Assembly (NCBI RefSeq): GCF_024713975.1
Contig: NC_091111.1
Span: 20,170,001-20,234,000, forward strand
Length of the DNA: 64,000 bases
Direction: 5' to 3'
Source: Paralichthys olivaceus
Taxonomy: Eukaryota; Chordata; Actinopteri; Pleuronectiformes; Paralichthyidae
Each line of letters begins with the position of its first letter. Position 1 is the first letter of the stretch. A program made the position numbers and the translations under genes. This document shows, in pieces, positions 1 through 14,158 of the stretch. The notes under the pieces were generated by a model, which saw only the letters and a list, made by a program, of their open reading frames with translations, had not been told where the DNA came from and did no database searches.

Positions 1-292
1 AGTTTGATGGTTAAGATTGAATGTGGTTTTATTTGTTACCTGTTGAAACATTGAAAAACTTGGAAACTTGGTTGAAGGCTGAGATCTGAGCCAAAGATCA
101 GCTCATTAACTCGTCGAGTAGATTCCATTAGGGGTCGGATCCAGGATTTGTTTTTTACCATTGTGATATTGGAAAGTTTTCATATTTTGTGAATTTGTCG
201 ATTAGAGGACATATGTCCATGAGTGATTGAATGTGAATGACTGAGGAATGAGTTGTGCTGAGTAATGTTCTCGTGGTTTGATTTTATTTCAG

Positions 293-2925
<2,633 letters not shown>

Positions 2926-3084
2926 ACAAACTCACCAGGAGCGTGATGGATGATTCCTCTGATTTCAAACTGCAGCTGATTTGAAATCAGCTCAAATGGA
3001 AACGTTAGAATCATCAAAAGTTTTATATCAACTCAGCTCTTTTGTTTTATATGAACATGAAACATCTCAGATATAATATTACTA

Positions 3085-3235
3085 CAAATCATACTAATAC
3101 TGCATCATACTACATCATACTGTATCATACTAATACTACATCATACTGTATCATACTAATACTACATCATACTGTATCATACTAATACTACATCATACTG
3201 TATCATACTAATACTACATCATACTGTATCATAGT
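3085..3235 (+). repeat. 26-bp tandem repeat
   Basis: AT-rich units containing CATCATACTGTATCATACTA, about five copies, downstream of the E2F6-like gene. A shorter array of four 11-bp units (ATTACCACAGT) follows at about 3488-3528. Confidence 0.85.
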
Positions 3236-3599
3236 TTATTACTGTATCATATTGTACAGAATGTTTTATTTGGTACTTTTCTGTTTTTCTTTCCTTGAGT
3301 GAAGATTTTTTCTTCTGGGTTTGAAACCAAACCTCAGAGATGCTGTTTGTAATAAAACCTGTTTGAGACTGTGAAGTCATTAGTTTGATGGTTTGAATCC
3401 CGGTGGCAGCAGCAGTGAGTCTGAAGTGCCGTTGAGCAAGACGCAGAGAGCCTGACAGGTGATGAGCCGTCACAGAGATAAATACTATTACCACAGTATT
3501 ACCACAGTATTACCACAGTATTACCACAGTTTGTCCTCGTATATCTTGTATATCTGAAGAGCACCTCTGTGAAACCACAGGAAGCAGATTTAACTTTCT

Positions 3600-5260
3600 G
3601 ATCAAACTATTCAGTTAAATATTTGAATATAACAAATAAAAATAAAATGCTGGTTCAGTTGATCAGCTGACGAACAAGAGGTTGTTTAGATCTTTTTTGA
3701 GGTAACGACCCAGAGACAACAATTGTGTAACAGCACAACGCTGATGTAACGATGGCGTGAAGAAGATCCGGAGTCGACGGACAAACTCTTTCAGGTCAGT
3801 TGCTCTGATTGTCACCAACGTGAACGTAACCAACGACGATGCATCGATTCCCTGAGGACGGGGGATCAGTGCAGAGACCGGTGTGACCTGCAGGTCAGAG
3901 GTCAGCTCTTTGTTCAGACGGGTCAACAATAGAATTGTTGCGCTCCGTCAGTCGAGTGTTTGGCGCTGGCTCTCCATCTGTCAGTGAACACATCGGTGGA
4001 CTGAGAGTCGTGTGGCGCTCCATCAGCTGTGACCGGAGCGACCATCTCACGTGTTGAGGAGACACATTCTGTTCATATCCAGGTGAATGATTTTAATGAG
4101 TGTAAAATGTTTTTCAGAAAGCGTCTCTGTCCTCAGACTGTCCATCGTTTCAGCCTCTGTCGCAAACACTGGGTTTTAGCTCCTGTCTCTTTAAGACCCC
4201 CCTCCTGTGACAGCCCAGCTGATTGGTCACTGTTACTATGGTTACGTCTGGCGTCCACACTCTTCCAGAGTCGTCAGTGACAGTTCCTCCTCGCTGTTGC
4301 TCCAGGAAAATAAATCCCTGTCCACACTTTTCAACATGGCTGTTCCTCTGTATTATTTTCTGTAACTAAGCAACCACCTGCAGGGGGAGCAATCTACTTC
4401 CTGTTTACATCACATGACCAGTGCAGGTGATGGGTCATGTGACGTGTGTGCTCAGCTTGTTGACCTGTGAGATGAACTGAGTGAGACGCTGTCAAACTCC
4501 ATCATGAGACAATGTGTGATTTTAGAGACGGGTGAAAAGTGACGAACTGAATCTTTGGCTTCTGTTGAAGTTGAAGTTCCTGGAACAATTATTGGTGAAA
4601 CCCACAAGTGAATGTGCAGTCGCTTGTTTCGAACTGAGCTGCTGTGTAAACATTCTGAACGAACGATCCTCAGCGTCCACACAGGAAGTGGTCGGAGCTG
4701 TCGAGCGGCGTCCTCTCACCTGAATTGAACAAGGCCGACACTGTTCTTGGCAAAAGCTGTTTCTGCCTTTTTCCACTTTGTGGTTTGGACGAGTTGTTGT
4801 GGACGCAGCTGAGCGAGAGGCTGAATTTAAAGACACCAGATTTCTTCATGAATCACGTTTGTCCGAGACGTTTTGTGGACACGCTCGCTCAGAGGAAACA
4901 GGAAACAGTAGAAGAGCTGATGACAATGAGGTTGCTCTGCTGCTGCAGCTGGGATTTCAGGAGTTAGCTGGGGGGGGGCAGGACCATGAAATGAAGAGAA
5001 CCCACAGAGGATCTGAATGTTTATTCTGTCTGCTCTGGGAGTCCTCCAGAGTCTGCTCTGATTGGTCGGCCTCCGCTCTCACATTACCAGACTTTGTTAG
5101 GGGGCGTGTCAGGCGAGCCGCCCACCAGAGGGTGGCGCTGTTTGCCCTGATTGACAGATAAACTGGACTCCTCAGTTCTCTGGAGACAATTCTGTGGACT
5201 TCACCTGAAGCTCATGTGAAACACTTGATCCTGGCTTCTCTCCTCCTTTACAAAGATCAA
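3600..5260. other. Intergenic stretch without a recognisable gene
   Basis: No frame gives a recognisable protein. The part around 4240-4445 belongs to a dispersed repeat: about 30 bases at 4391-4424 reappear inverted at 54712-54745 inside zdhhc14. Confidence 0.6.
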
Positions 5261-5266
5261 AGTCAT

Positions 5267-5284
5267 GGGGGGGGGGGGGGGGGG
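5267..5284 (+). repeat. Poly-G run of 18
   Basis: Uninterrupted G homopolymer. Its length is prone to assembly error. Confidence 0.9.
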
Positions 5285-5404
5285 CTTTGAAAACCTCTGG
5301 TTTAAACCAACACTGTGACATCACCCAGATGTTTTCAGATCAGCTTCCAACAACTGACGACCAATGTTTCCTTCAACAGCTGCTACCACTTACTGACATT
5401 ATTA

Positions 5405-6060
5405 TACTGTCTGTCTCTGTGTGTGTCTCTGTCTGTCTGTCTCTGTCTCTATGTGTGTCTCTCTCTCTGTCTCTCTCTCTCTCTGTCTCTCTCTCTCTCT
5501 CTGTCTGTCCATCTGTCTCAGTCTGTCTCTGTCTCTCTCTCTCTCTGTCTGTCTGTCTGTCTCTGTCTCTCTCTCTCTCTGTGTCTCTCTCTCTCTCTGA
5601 GTGTCTCTCTCCCTCTCTCCGTCTGTCTCTCTCTCTCTCTGAGTGTCTCTCTCTCCCTCTCTGTCTGTCTGTCTGTCTCAGTCTGTCTCTGTCTCTCTCT
5701 CTCTCTCTCTCTGTGTCTCTCTCTCTCTCTGAGTGTCTCTCTCCCTCTCTCCGTCTGTCTCTCTCTCTCTCTGAGTGTCTCTCTCTCCCTCTCTCCGTCT
5801 GTCTCTCTCTCTCTCTGAGTGTCTCTCTCTCCCTCTCTCCGTCTGTCTGTCTCTCTCTCTCTGTGGAAGTCGTGTGATTTCAGGGACATTTGTTGTCTGC
5901 TCTAGTTGTTGATATAATTTGGATTTTTTACGATTAGAAAACTTAGATTCTGTCTTTCTGAGTCTTTCTGTCTCTTTCTGTGTCTTTCTGAGTCTTTCTG
6001 TCTCTCTCTGAGTCTTTCTGTCTCTTTCTGAGTCTCTCTGTGTCTTTCTGAGTCTTTCCA
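5405..6060 (+). repeat. CT-rich compound microsatellite
   Basis: 5405-5866 mixes (CT)n with TCTG, GAGTGTCTCT and CCCTCTC interruptions. 5948-6058 is a related array of 10-bp units of the type TCTTTCTGAG. All open frames across it are Ser/Leu or Arg/Glu low-complexity artefacts. Confidence 0.95.
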
Positions 6061-6327
6061 TCCTCTCGCTGTAGCTCGTCCATCGCTGCAGCTTCGACTC
6101 CTCAGGGAAACTCTCTCCTGATGTTTCAGTCGTTTTTTTCTTCCATTACATTATTGCAGCGTGTCGTCGCTGTGCTGGCTCAGAGTTTTTCCGTGGCTGC
6201 TCGCTGGTTTTGGTTTGGTGACGCTTCGCTGCCTGCTGAAGTTCCTGAGTGGAAAAACTGAACGAGGCCGAGCTGCAGTTTCACAGGAAACATCGGGAGA
6301 GCAGAACTTTTGAAACTGTTGCTCCTC

Positions 6328-7065
6328 ATCCATCTATCATCTTTCATCCATCCATCATCCATCTATCATCCATCTATCATCTATCATCCATCTTTCATCC
6401 ATCTATCATCCATCTATCATCCATCCATCTATCATCTATCATCCATCATCCATCATCCATCATCCATCTATCATCCATCTATCATCTATCATCCATCTAT
6501 CATCTATCATCCATCCATCATCCATCTATCATCTATCATCCATCTATCATCTATCATCCATCCATCATCCATCTATCATCTATCATCCATCTATCATCTA
6601 TCATCCATCTATCATCTATCATCCATCTATCATCCATCTATCATCCATCCATCCATCCATCTATCATCTTTCATCCATCTTTCATCCATCTATCATCCAT
6701 CTATCATCTTTCATCCATCTTTCATCCATCTATCATCCATCTATCATCTTTCATCCATCTATCATCTATCATCCATCTATCATCTATCATCCATCCATCA
6801 TCCATCTATCATCTATCATCCATCTATCATCTATCATCCATCTATCATCTATCATCCATCTATCATCCATCTATCATCCATCCATCCATCCATCTATCAT
6901 CTTTCATCCATCTTTCATCCATCTATCATCCATCTATCATCTTTCATCCATCTTTCATCCATCTATCATCCATCTATCATCTTTCATCCATCTATCATCT
7001 ATCATCCATCTTTCATCCATCTTTCATCCATCTATCATCCATCTATCATCCATCCATCATCCATC
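6328..7065 (+). repeat. ATCC/ATCT/ATC satellite, about 740 bp
   Basis: Built from CATCCATCTATC, CATCTATC and CATCTTTC blocks. Higher-order structure is visible: a block of about 240 bp around 6525-6700 is repeated almost exactly around 6780-6940. The two long plus-strand open frames (Ile/His/Ser/Pro only) result from the repeat, not a gene. Confidence 0.95.
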
Positions 7066-7796
7066 CTGCTCGTGCGGGGCTTAGACTGTTTCATCTGAAG
7101 TCCAACTGAAAGAGTTGCTCGATGACAAAGAGAGAAATCAAAGCCTGTTTGTTTCCAGTGGACCGATCGTCTCAGATCTCAGAGGACGATCAGGTTTAAT
7201 GAGACGTCTGCAGCTTCATCACTGTTTCATCAAACCAGTGAAACCACATCTGGAGTCTTTGCTCGTGTTTCCCTCGTTGTTCCCTCGCCCTTTCTTCACG
7301 TGGTCTCTCGCCTCCTGTCTGACTCCAGTTGTTTTCCACTCGACTGTTGTGTAATGAGCAGAGAGAGTTTGTGCTCTTACATAAGACGACAGGATTCCAG
7401 ACGTTTGCTATGTGACACTGTAGAAATGTTCCGAGTTGGTATTTTTACTTCCTGTGATGTCATTTCCTGGAGAATCTTCAAACGCTTCATGTCTCTAAAA
7501 TCTGTACAACCTCAGCTCAAGGTTCTGTAAATCCAAAAAACATTGATAATAAATGATAAAAGTACTGAAATAATCATAAATTCAACAAATACAAAAACAG
7601 TCAGGGGCCGCCTGTGGGACGTCGTCTGTCTCTGAGGACATCGAAACGTGCTTTAGCTTTTCTACAGAATCAGAGGAGCTGCTCCGACGGATGATGATGA
7701 AGTGAAACATGCGACGATGTGTTCGTCACATTCAGGAACTTTTTTAGGACGTTGTGTTTCCTGTTGAGGAAGTGTGTGACGGGATGTTTGACCCCT

Positions 7797-7842
<46 letters not shown>

Positions 7843-8134
7843 ACAACCAAAGTAAATTCCAGATGTTGAAGCAGTTTTACTGGAATTCGTTGGTCGACTG
7901 ATTTAAATGTAAAATATGAATTTTAATAAATATCGTCTCCTCTGTTGAAAGTACTTTTCTCTGAAGGTCGTCGTCATGACTTTAGTGATGTCACAGTTCA
8001 TAACCTCCTGTTCTGTGTTAGCGTGCTGGAAGCATGTAGCTCAGTCTGTGGAAGCAGCAGCTGGTGTTTAACATGTATTTCATTCGCTGTGGGTTAAAGA
8101 TACTTTTATTAAAGTGAGGTGATCGGCACCTGTC

Positions 8135-8190
<56 letters not shown>

Positions 8191-9544
8191 GTGACAGAGA
8201 TAAGCTCTCGTCTCGTCTTTTTATTCAAACACCTTCAGTCTCTGGACAAACAGATCAGCTGAGTTCTTCATCCCTACCAGAGGTGTTTGCTCAGCGTCTG
8301 TCCGCCTGCTCTGTCCCATCAGGATCATTTCCCGACTCGGGCAGCTGCACACTTTGTGTTTGAAAAGCTCTGTTCACCTCAGACTTCGCTGTAACAGCTT
8401 CCACATTCCTCCGGGGCTCAGAGCTGCAGACGTTACCTGCCCGAAAACAAACGCTCCTTTCTCAGAGTGAAGCTGTTTACAGCTGATCTGAGCGTCTGTG
8501 ATCCGTCTTCAGGTCTACAAATGAACGTTGTCCTCGTCCAACAGCTAAATGATGATGTAAAGACACGTGTCCACAGGGAGTTGTGTTAACGCAGAGGTTC
8601 AGTCGGCTGCGTTCAGCTCAGACTAAACATAGAATAACCTTTATTTAAACATTAACGTTGATGCGTTGAGAACTCTGTTGTGTTAGCGTCGTAACTACGG
8701 CAGCTGAGGAGATCATTCCTGTCGCTCTCATGGAGGAAAACTTTGGAGGTAGATGAATTTAATGTTTGATCAAATACGCTGGATGCTCTGTCGTTAGGGT
8801 TTATATACTCGTCACTGCTGATTGGTCAAGAGCCTGTGTGGGAGTGACCTCGATACCACAGCTCCATGATCGCACCTGCACAGACTCTGACTGCAAACTA
8901 CGTCATCACCACAAGATGGCGGCCTTCGCATCCGAGATAATTTGGCTGCTTTTGTGGATCGTGAACATTTTCAGTATTTTCTCATGAAGTGCAGAAGAAG
9001 AACGTTTCCTGAAGTCGTATGAATGTGTGAGATTCAGGTGCAGATTTAAAACGTGTGATAAACGAGTTTTCAGTTTGAGGCTTTAGGCTGTTTACTCGTG
9101 CACGTGTGTTTGTATGTGTGTGTGTGTGTGTGTGTGTTTGTGTGTTTGTATGTATGTGTGTGTGGGTGGGTGTGTGTGTGTGTGCACTGCTGCTCCTTTT
9201 ACCCTCCGAGGTTGTTGTTGTGTTTGTCGCTCGTCTCCTCAGATCGATGGAACCATCTTTAGTTCCTGATGCACAAACTCTCTTGGATTTAACAGATTAT
9301 TTCTCCGATTATTTCGTCCAGATTCAAACCAGACGTCTCATTTTGCTGTAACCTGGTTGCTCCATGTGTGTTAGCGTGTATGTAGCGTGTTGTTCTGCAC
9401 ACGGAGCTGCTGACAGCGGATCTTGTGTTTTGATGGATATTCTCGGGGCCACAGGGGCCCCACAGCAGCATCTGGAGACTGAATGAAGGGACCAACACCG
9501 AGCACTCGTCTCTGCTTTGTGCTGGGACAAAGGACAAGTGTGTG

Positions 9545-9582
<38 letters not shown>

Positions 9583-11740
9583 CAGATATCAATGACACTT
9601 AATGCAATGGCAGCAGTGTTGTCATGGTTCCAGTCATGAAGTGGTTTCCCCAAACTGAGGCCTCCAGGGGTCCCTGAGGGGCCGAGCTCGTCACCATAGT
9701 TTGGTCTGAAAGTTGATTTCATGACAAACACACAACAACAAACACAATCATCTTCATGGTTTCTCCCAGCAGGCCGTGCGGCTGAGCGTCGTCTCCTCCC
9801 TAATTGGGGGGAAATGAAATGAAGTGTTTGCTGGTGTCGGGGGGGCTGAGCAGACTCTGAGCTAAACGGAGACTAATCGGATTTGATGTAGCTTCAGGAG
9901 GTTATCTGCAGGTCCGTCAGTCCATCAGAGTCCGGCCTGTCTCCGCCCAGTCAGCGTGTCCAAGTTACATGTTCTACAACATGTGAGGGGACGTGTTCAC
10001 ACCACAGACGATTTGTCTCCTCTTCATTCAGAAACAACACAATCAGTGAGACAACAACTACCTGAAAACCATCTCTGACAAACATTTATTTAACATCTAC
10101 TTTGACTTTCTAGTTTGGTCCATGTCCCATCTGCTAATGTGGAGGAGGCTATACTGCAGCCAGACACCAGGGGGCGATGGAGATGATTTGGGGTCACTTT
10201 AGATGCCGTCATGTGGTCCATCTTTATTTACAGTCTGTGGTTGGAGATCTCTGAGCCTCATGTGGACTCGTCTCTTAAATTCACTGAGGAACACGCCACC
10301 TGGTGGTGGCTCTGTGTTCGTCCCGCTGCGTCGGACCCTAAGACCAGAACCACAGCTCCTCCCACCAGAGGAGGAAGCAGCTGCAGCGGCCCCACCTGAG
10401 TCCAGGGGCCCCGCCCGTCTGCCCACAGTGCCAGGACAAGGACCCCAGTCAGTGGGGACAGGAAACAGACCCCCCCCCCCCCCCACACACACACACACCT
10501 CCTGCTTTGTGAGTTCCCATGAGGAGGTGGAGCACCCCCCCCCCCGTCCTCAGTTTGTTCCATTTTCTTTATAAACTCACGGATCAAGTTTTCTGTGAAT
10601 ATTCAAAGTGGAAGAATCGTCAGTTTCATGTTTCTACACAAACACTGTGGAACCTGTTTGTGTGTCTGTTGCTGCAGGAGGTGTCGCAGTTTCCTGCTAT
10701 TTATGGACGATCTGCACTTCCTGTTTCCTGTGTCGGCTCAGCCTCTGAAAAAAGGGGAAGGGGGGGGGGTGTTCAAACTTTTGAATCTAAAAGTTTTAAT
10801 GTAGAAAATCTGCTTCAGTGTCATTTCATACGTCGAGATCTTTTATGAGCTGTGATGATCTGAAGTGCTCGGATGTTACAGTCTTATTTTTAATCATTAG
10901 ATTGTTGTAAAGACGTTCGATCAATCATGTGGAGGTTTCATCTGTGGCCATCTTGGTTTCCTCATCGTGCTCTCTCCATCCACCCAGTTAGCTGTTAGCT
11001 GAGCTGTTAGCCATTAGCCAAGCCGTTAGCCGAGCCACTAGTCGTTTGTTGCTTCTCTTTAGATTCAGATTGACGATGGATTTTGTCGTGTTCCTTTAAT
11101 TATTATTCAGATCCAGTTCAGTGATGTGATGAAATATTAAACATCCAAGAGGTTTTCTTTATTTTGTGTGTCATCACAGAATCGTATTCATATTTTACCA
11201 GTGTAGCGCCCCCATCAGGCTCAGTGTTGACTGTGAGAGGCGGAGGAATGTTTCTCCAAAGTTTCACTGAAATCGACGCGGCCGTGGACCTTTAGGTTTG
11301 AACCAGGTTAAGAAGTTTGTGGTTTAAACGACGCCTCGTCTCGTTGACTTAAAGAGCAGGTGGAGTTCCTCCCAACTTTAATCAAATTCTTTTCAATTCC
11401 TCTCCGTTAAATTCCTTCATTATGTCGGTCTCATGCTTGGGGGAGGGGTCAAGGGGCTTTGTTTGTGAAGAATAGGAGGGGTCGCCCGCGGTGGGGGGGG
11501 TCCTTCGAGCCGGCAGATGTCCAGTGACGAAGACGAGACAAAGGTGGGTGACAGAGTTTTGAAGGCGGGGGGGGGGTCTCAAATCTTCTTATTGAGACAA
11601 AATGTACGATAATAAACAATCAGTGACTTTAAACATGATCACATGATCACTTCCTGTCTGTCTGCTCCACCTCTCACCTGAAGAACGAGGAGGATCTGAT
11701 GCTGAACGAGTCTGAGCAGAAAACCTGCTGCTGAGTTGTT
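7066..11740. other. Gene-poor interval between the E2F6-like gene and tiam2
   Basis: No coding exon could be supported on either strand. Microsatellites: (GT)n 7800-7839, (CT)n 8139-8188, GT-rich 9114-9184, (CA)n 9550-9578, poly-C 10471-10484. About 10211-10240 carries a common teleost dispersed motif (ATGTGGTCCATCTTTATTTA), the reverse of the motif seeding the 32.65 kb array. 8912-8922 (AAGATGGCGGC) looks like a YY1-type site but has no gene attached. 10988-11045 has GTTAGC-type repeats. Confidence 0.6.
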
Positions 11741-11744
11741 CATG

Positions 11745-12430
11745 TGAAACATGAACTCTGGAGACGAGACTCTGGAGACGAGTCTCTGTCTCTGGAGTCG
11801 AGACTCTGGAGACGAGTCTCTGGAGTCGAGTCTCTGGGGACGAGACTCTGTCTCTGGAGTCGAGACTCTGGAGACGAGACTCTGTCTCTGGAGTTGAGTC
11901 TCTGGAGTCGAGACTCTGGAGACGAGACTCTGTCTCTGGAGTCGAGTCTCTGTCTCTGGAGTCGAGACTCTGGAGACGAGTCTCTGTCTCTGGAGTCGAG
12001 TCTCTGTCTCTGGAGTCGAGACTCTGGAGACGAGACTCTGTCTCTGGAGACGAGTCTCTGGAGTCGAGTCTCTGTCTCTGGAGTCGAGTCTCTGTCTCTG
12101 GAGACGAGTCTCTGTCTCTGGAGTCGAGACTCTGGAGACGAGACTCTGTCTCTGGAGTCGAGTCTCTGGAGACGAGTCTCTGTCTCTGGAGACGGGTCTC
12201 TGTCTCTGGAGTCGAGTCTCTGGAGTCGAGTCTCTGGAGACGAGTCGAGTCTCTGGAGTCGAGACTCTGGAGACGAGTCTCTGTCTCTGGAGACGAGTCT
12301 CTGTCTCTGGAGTCGAGTCTCTGGAGACGAGTCTCTGGAGACGAGTCTCTGGAGTCGAGTCTCTGTCTCTGGAGTCGAGACTCTGTCTCTGGAGTCGAGT
12401 CTCTGTCTCTGGAGACGAGTCTCTGGATTC
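11745..12430 (+). repeat. GAGTC-rich minisatellite, about 690 bp
   Basis: Short units such as CTCTGGAGTCGAGT, CTCTGGAGACGAGT and CTCTGTCTCTGGAGTC alternate irregularly. Periods are mostly multiples of three or six and the unit is nearly self-complementary, which leaves long open frames on both strands. I do not read these as genes. Confidence 0.93.
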
Positions 12431-13139
12431 CACCTGGAGCTCGTGTCTGAAATCGTTTTAAAGGTAAACAGGTCAAAGGTCAGTGATGTGTTTAGGGTTC
12501 AGTGGTACATTGTGTTACTCCTCCATCCCCTCCCCCTCCTCGTCCTCAGCTCCGACCTGTGGGACAGGATGGGCGTCGCCGTGCTCTCTGTTAAAAACCT
12601 CGAGTCTCTGAGTGAACTTTGACCTCTCAGGAAATGAACTCCTCGCGGTTCTGGAGACGACGTCTGGCTTCTTAATTATTTGTGATCATGTTCAACGTAT
12701 TGTAGTTTTTCAGTGAACCAGGCCGGAGGACAGACGTGAGGTCGTGATCACAGGTTCTGGAGTCGCTGAATGTTCCTGAACAAACAGCTGGACTTTTTCT
12801 TTTCACTTTTCTCGTGGGACTTTTGACTCGTCTCGTCAGGTCTTAACATTATCATGATATCAAGCTTCTGGAGCAGTGAAGACGCCCTGCTGTCCCCTTG
12901 TCAAAGCCTGCGATTGGACATTTTCTTAAAATAGCTCCAGTCCGATGATGAAGAAAAGAAAAGAGAGAAAACAAAGAGAAAATCGTTCAGAATCCACGAA
13001 AACCAAAATAAACAGAAACCAGAGTGAAGTTTGGTTTAAGAAAAAAAACTTCAGCAGAGACGTCATGGAAGAGGCTTGAGGGGAAGTGTGTGTGTGTGTG
13101 TGTGGGGGGGGGGGGGGTTACAAAGGGAGGGTCTGTGTG

Positions 13140-13261
13140 CTGAAGCCCCTCCCTCCCTCTGTTCTCCCAGATGAGCTGGTGTGAAGAGAGGGGGGCGAGC
13201 GACATAGACCAACACTGGAGGAGAGAGAGAGGGAGCAGCTGGAGGCACAGAGAGGATCAGT

Positions 13262-13292
<31 letters not shown>

Positions 13293-13320
13293 CAGGACGG
13301 ACGGAAGACAAAAACAAGAA
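13140..13320 (+). promoter_or_regulatory. Candidate noncoding first exon and promoter of tiam2
   Basis: A purine-rich transcribed-looking segment with a (GA)n run at 13264-13292 ends in AAGAAG followed by GTAAAA at 13321, a plausible donor that could splice to the acceptor at 14151-14152 just upstream of the tiam2 start codon. This is inference only; no ATG-containing open frame is involved. Confidence 0.3.
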
Positions 13321-14158
13321 GGTAAAACTTTTATTTAAACTCATATTTTAATTTTTCTGACTGAATTAGAATAATGTTGATGTTGAATAAAATCTGCTTC
13401 ATGTCACGTGTGATGATTTGCTGACGCTGCTCAGTCCACACGGGACCTGTTCTGTGTTCATGTATGTGTACTGCAGTAGTAGTAGTTGTAGTATTAGGAA
13501 TGATACGAACAATAGTTAGTACTTTTTAAACTCTGACCTCTGAAGCGTAAAGACGTACATTACAGACAGAAATAAATTAAACTGCTAGACGGACGGGTAC
13601 GTTGTTGTTTTTATTTTATCATTAAAGATTAAAAAACAAAGTGGGGCCCCCGTCTCTCAGGGGCCCCTCAGGCCCCAGGTTTCCCATCTGATTTGAATCA
13701 TTTTGGTTTCGTGAAGTCATTTTATTTTATTTTACTTTTTAAATAACATCAAACTGTTAAAAATTCGACCCTCTGAGCAACAAGCTCTGTTTGGAAACGT
13801 CGTCCAACTGGTTGCCATGGAAATAGATCTGCAGACAGGTGAGCTCAGTAGCAGCTACGTCAGCTGCAGTTTCAAACTTTAACATGTCGTCCAGAAAAAC
13901 TCGCGATTCATTCGTTCATTGTAAATCGCTTCGGATAAAAGCGTCAGATTAATGATGTGTAATGTAAAGCAACAGGATTCATACACAGAGAGGGGACGAA
14001 CAGGGGTCAGTGGGGGCTCACTGACCCTTTTTGCCCTGAGGCCTTCTGGCGGTAGAACTGATCGTGACCACCGAGGTCGTTATCGTAACATTCTTGTGCG
14101 GTAAAGTTGAGTGAGTTTATTTTATGTCTTTTTTCTCTGTCTCTGGCTCCAGGTAGTG

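Noticed and set aside
5287-6061. Open frames of up to 196 codons on both strands in the CT-rich block
   Set aside because: They consist of Ser/Leu/Val or Arg/Glu/Thr only and arise from microsatellite periodicity.
6249-7109. Two plus-strand frames of 262 and 286 codons
   Set aside because: Ile/His/Ser/Pro repeats from the ATCC/ATCT satellite; no protein family and no splice context.
8766-8987. 73-codon frame with a hydrophobic C-terminus near a YY1-like AAGATGGCGGC
   Set aside because: No homology recognised and no splice sites; likely a chance frame.
11589-12622. Long Arg/Asp/Ser/Thr-rich frames on both strands
   Set aside because: Minisatellite with units mostly multiple of three; both strands open at once.
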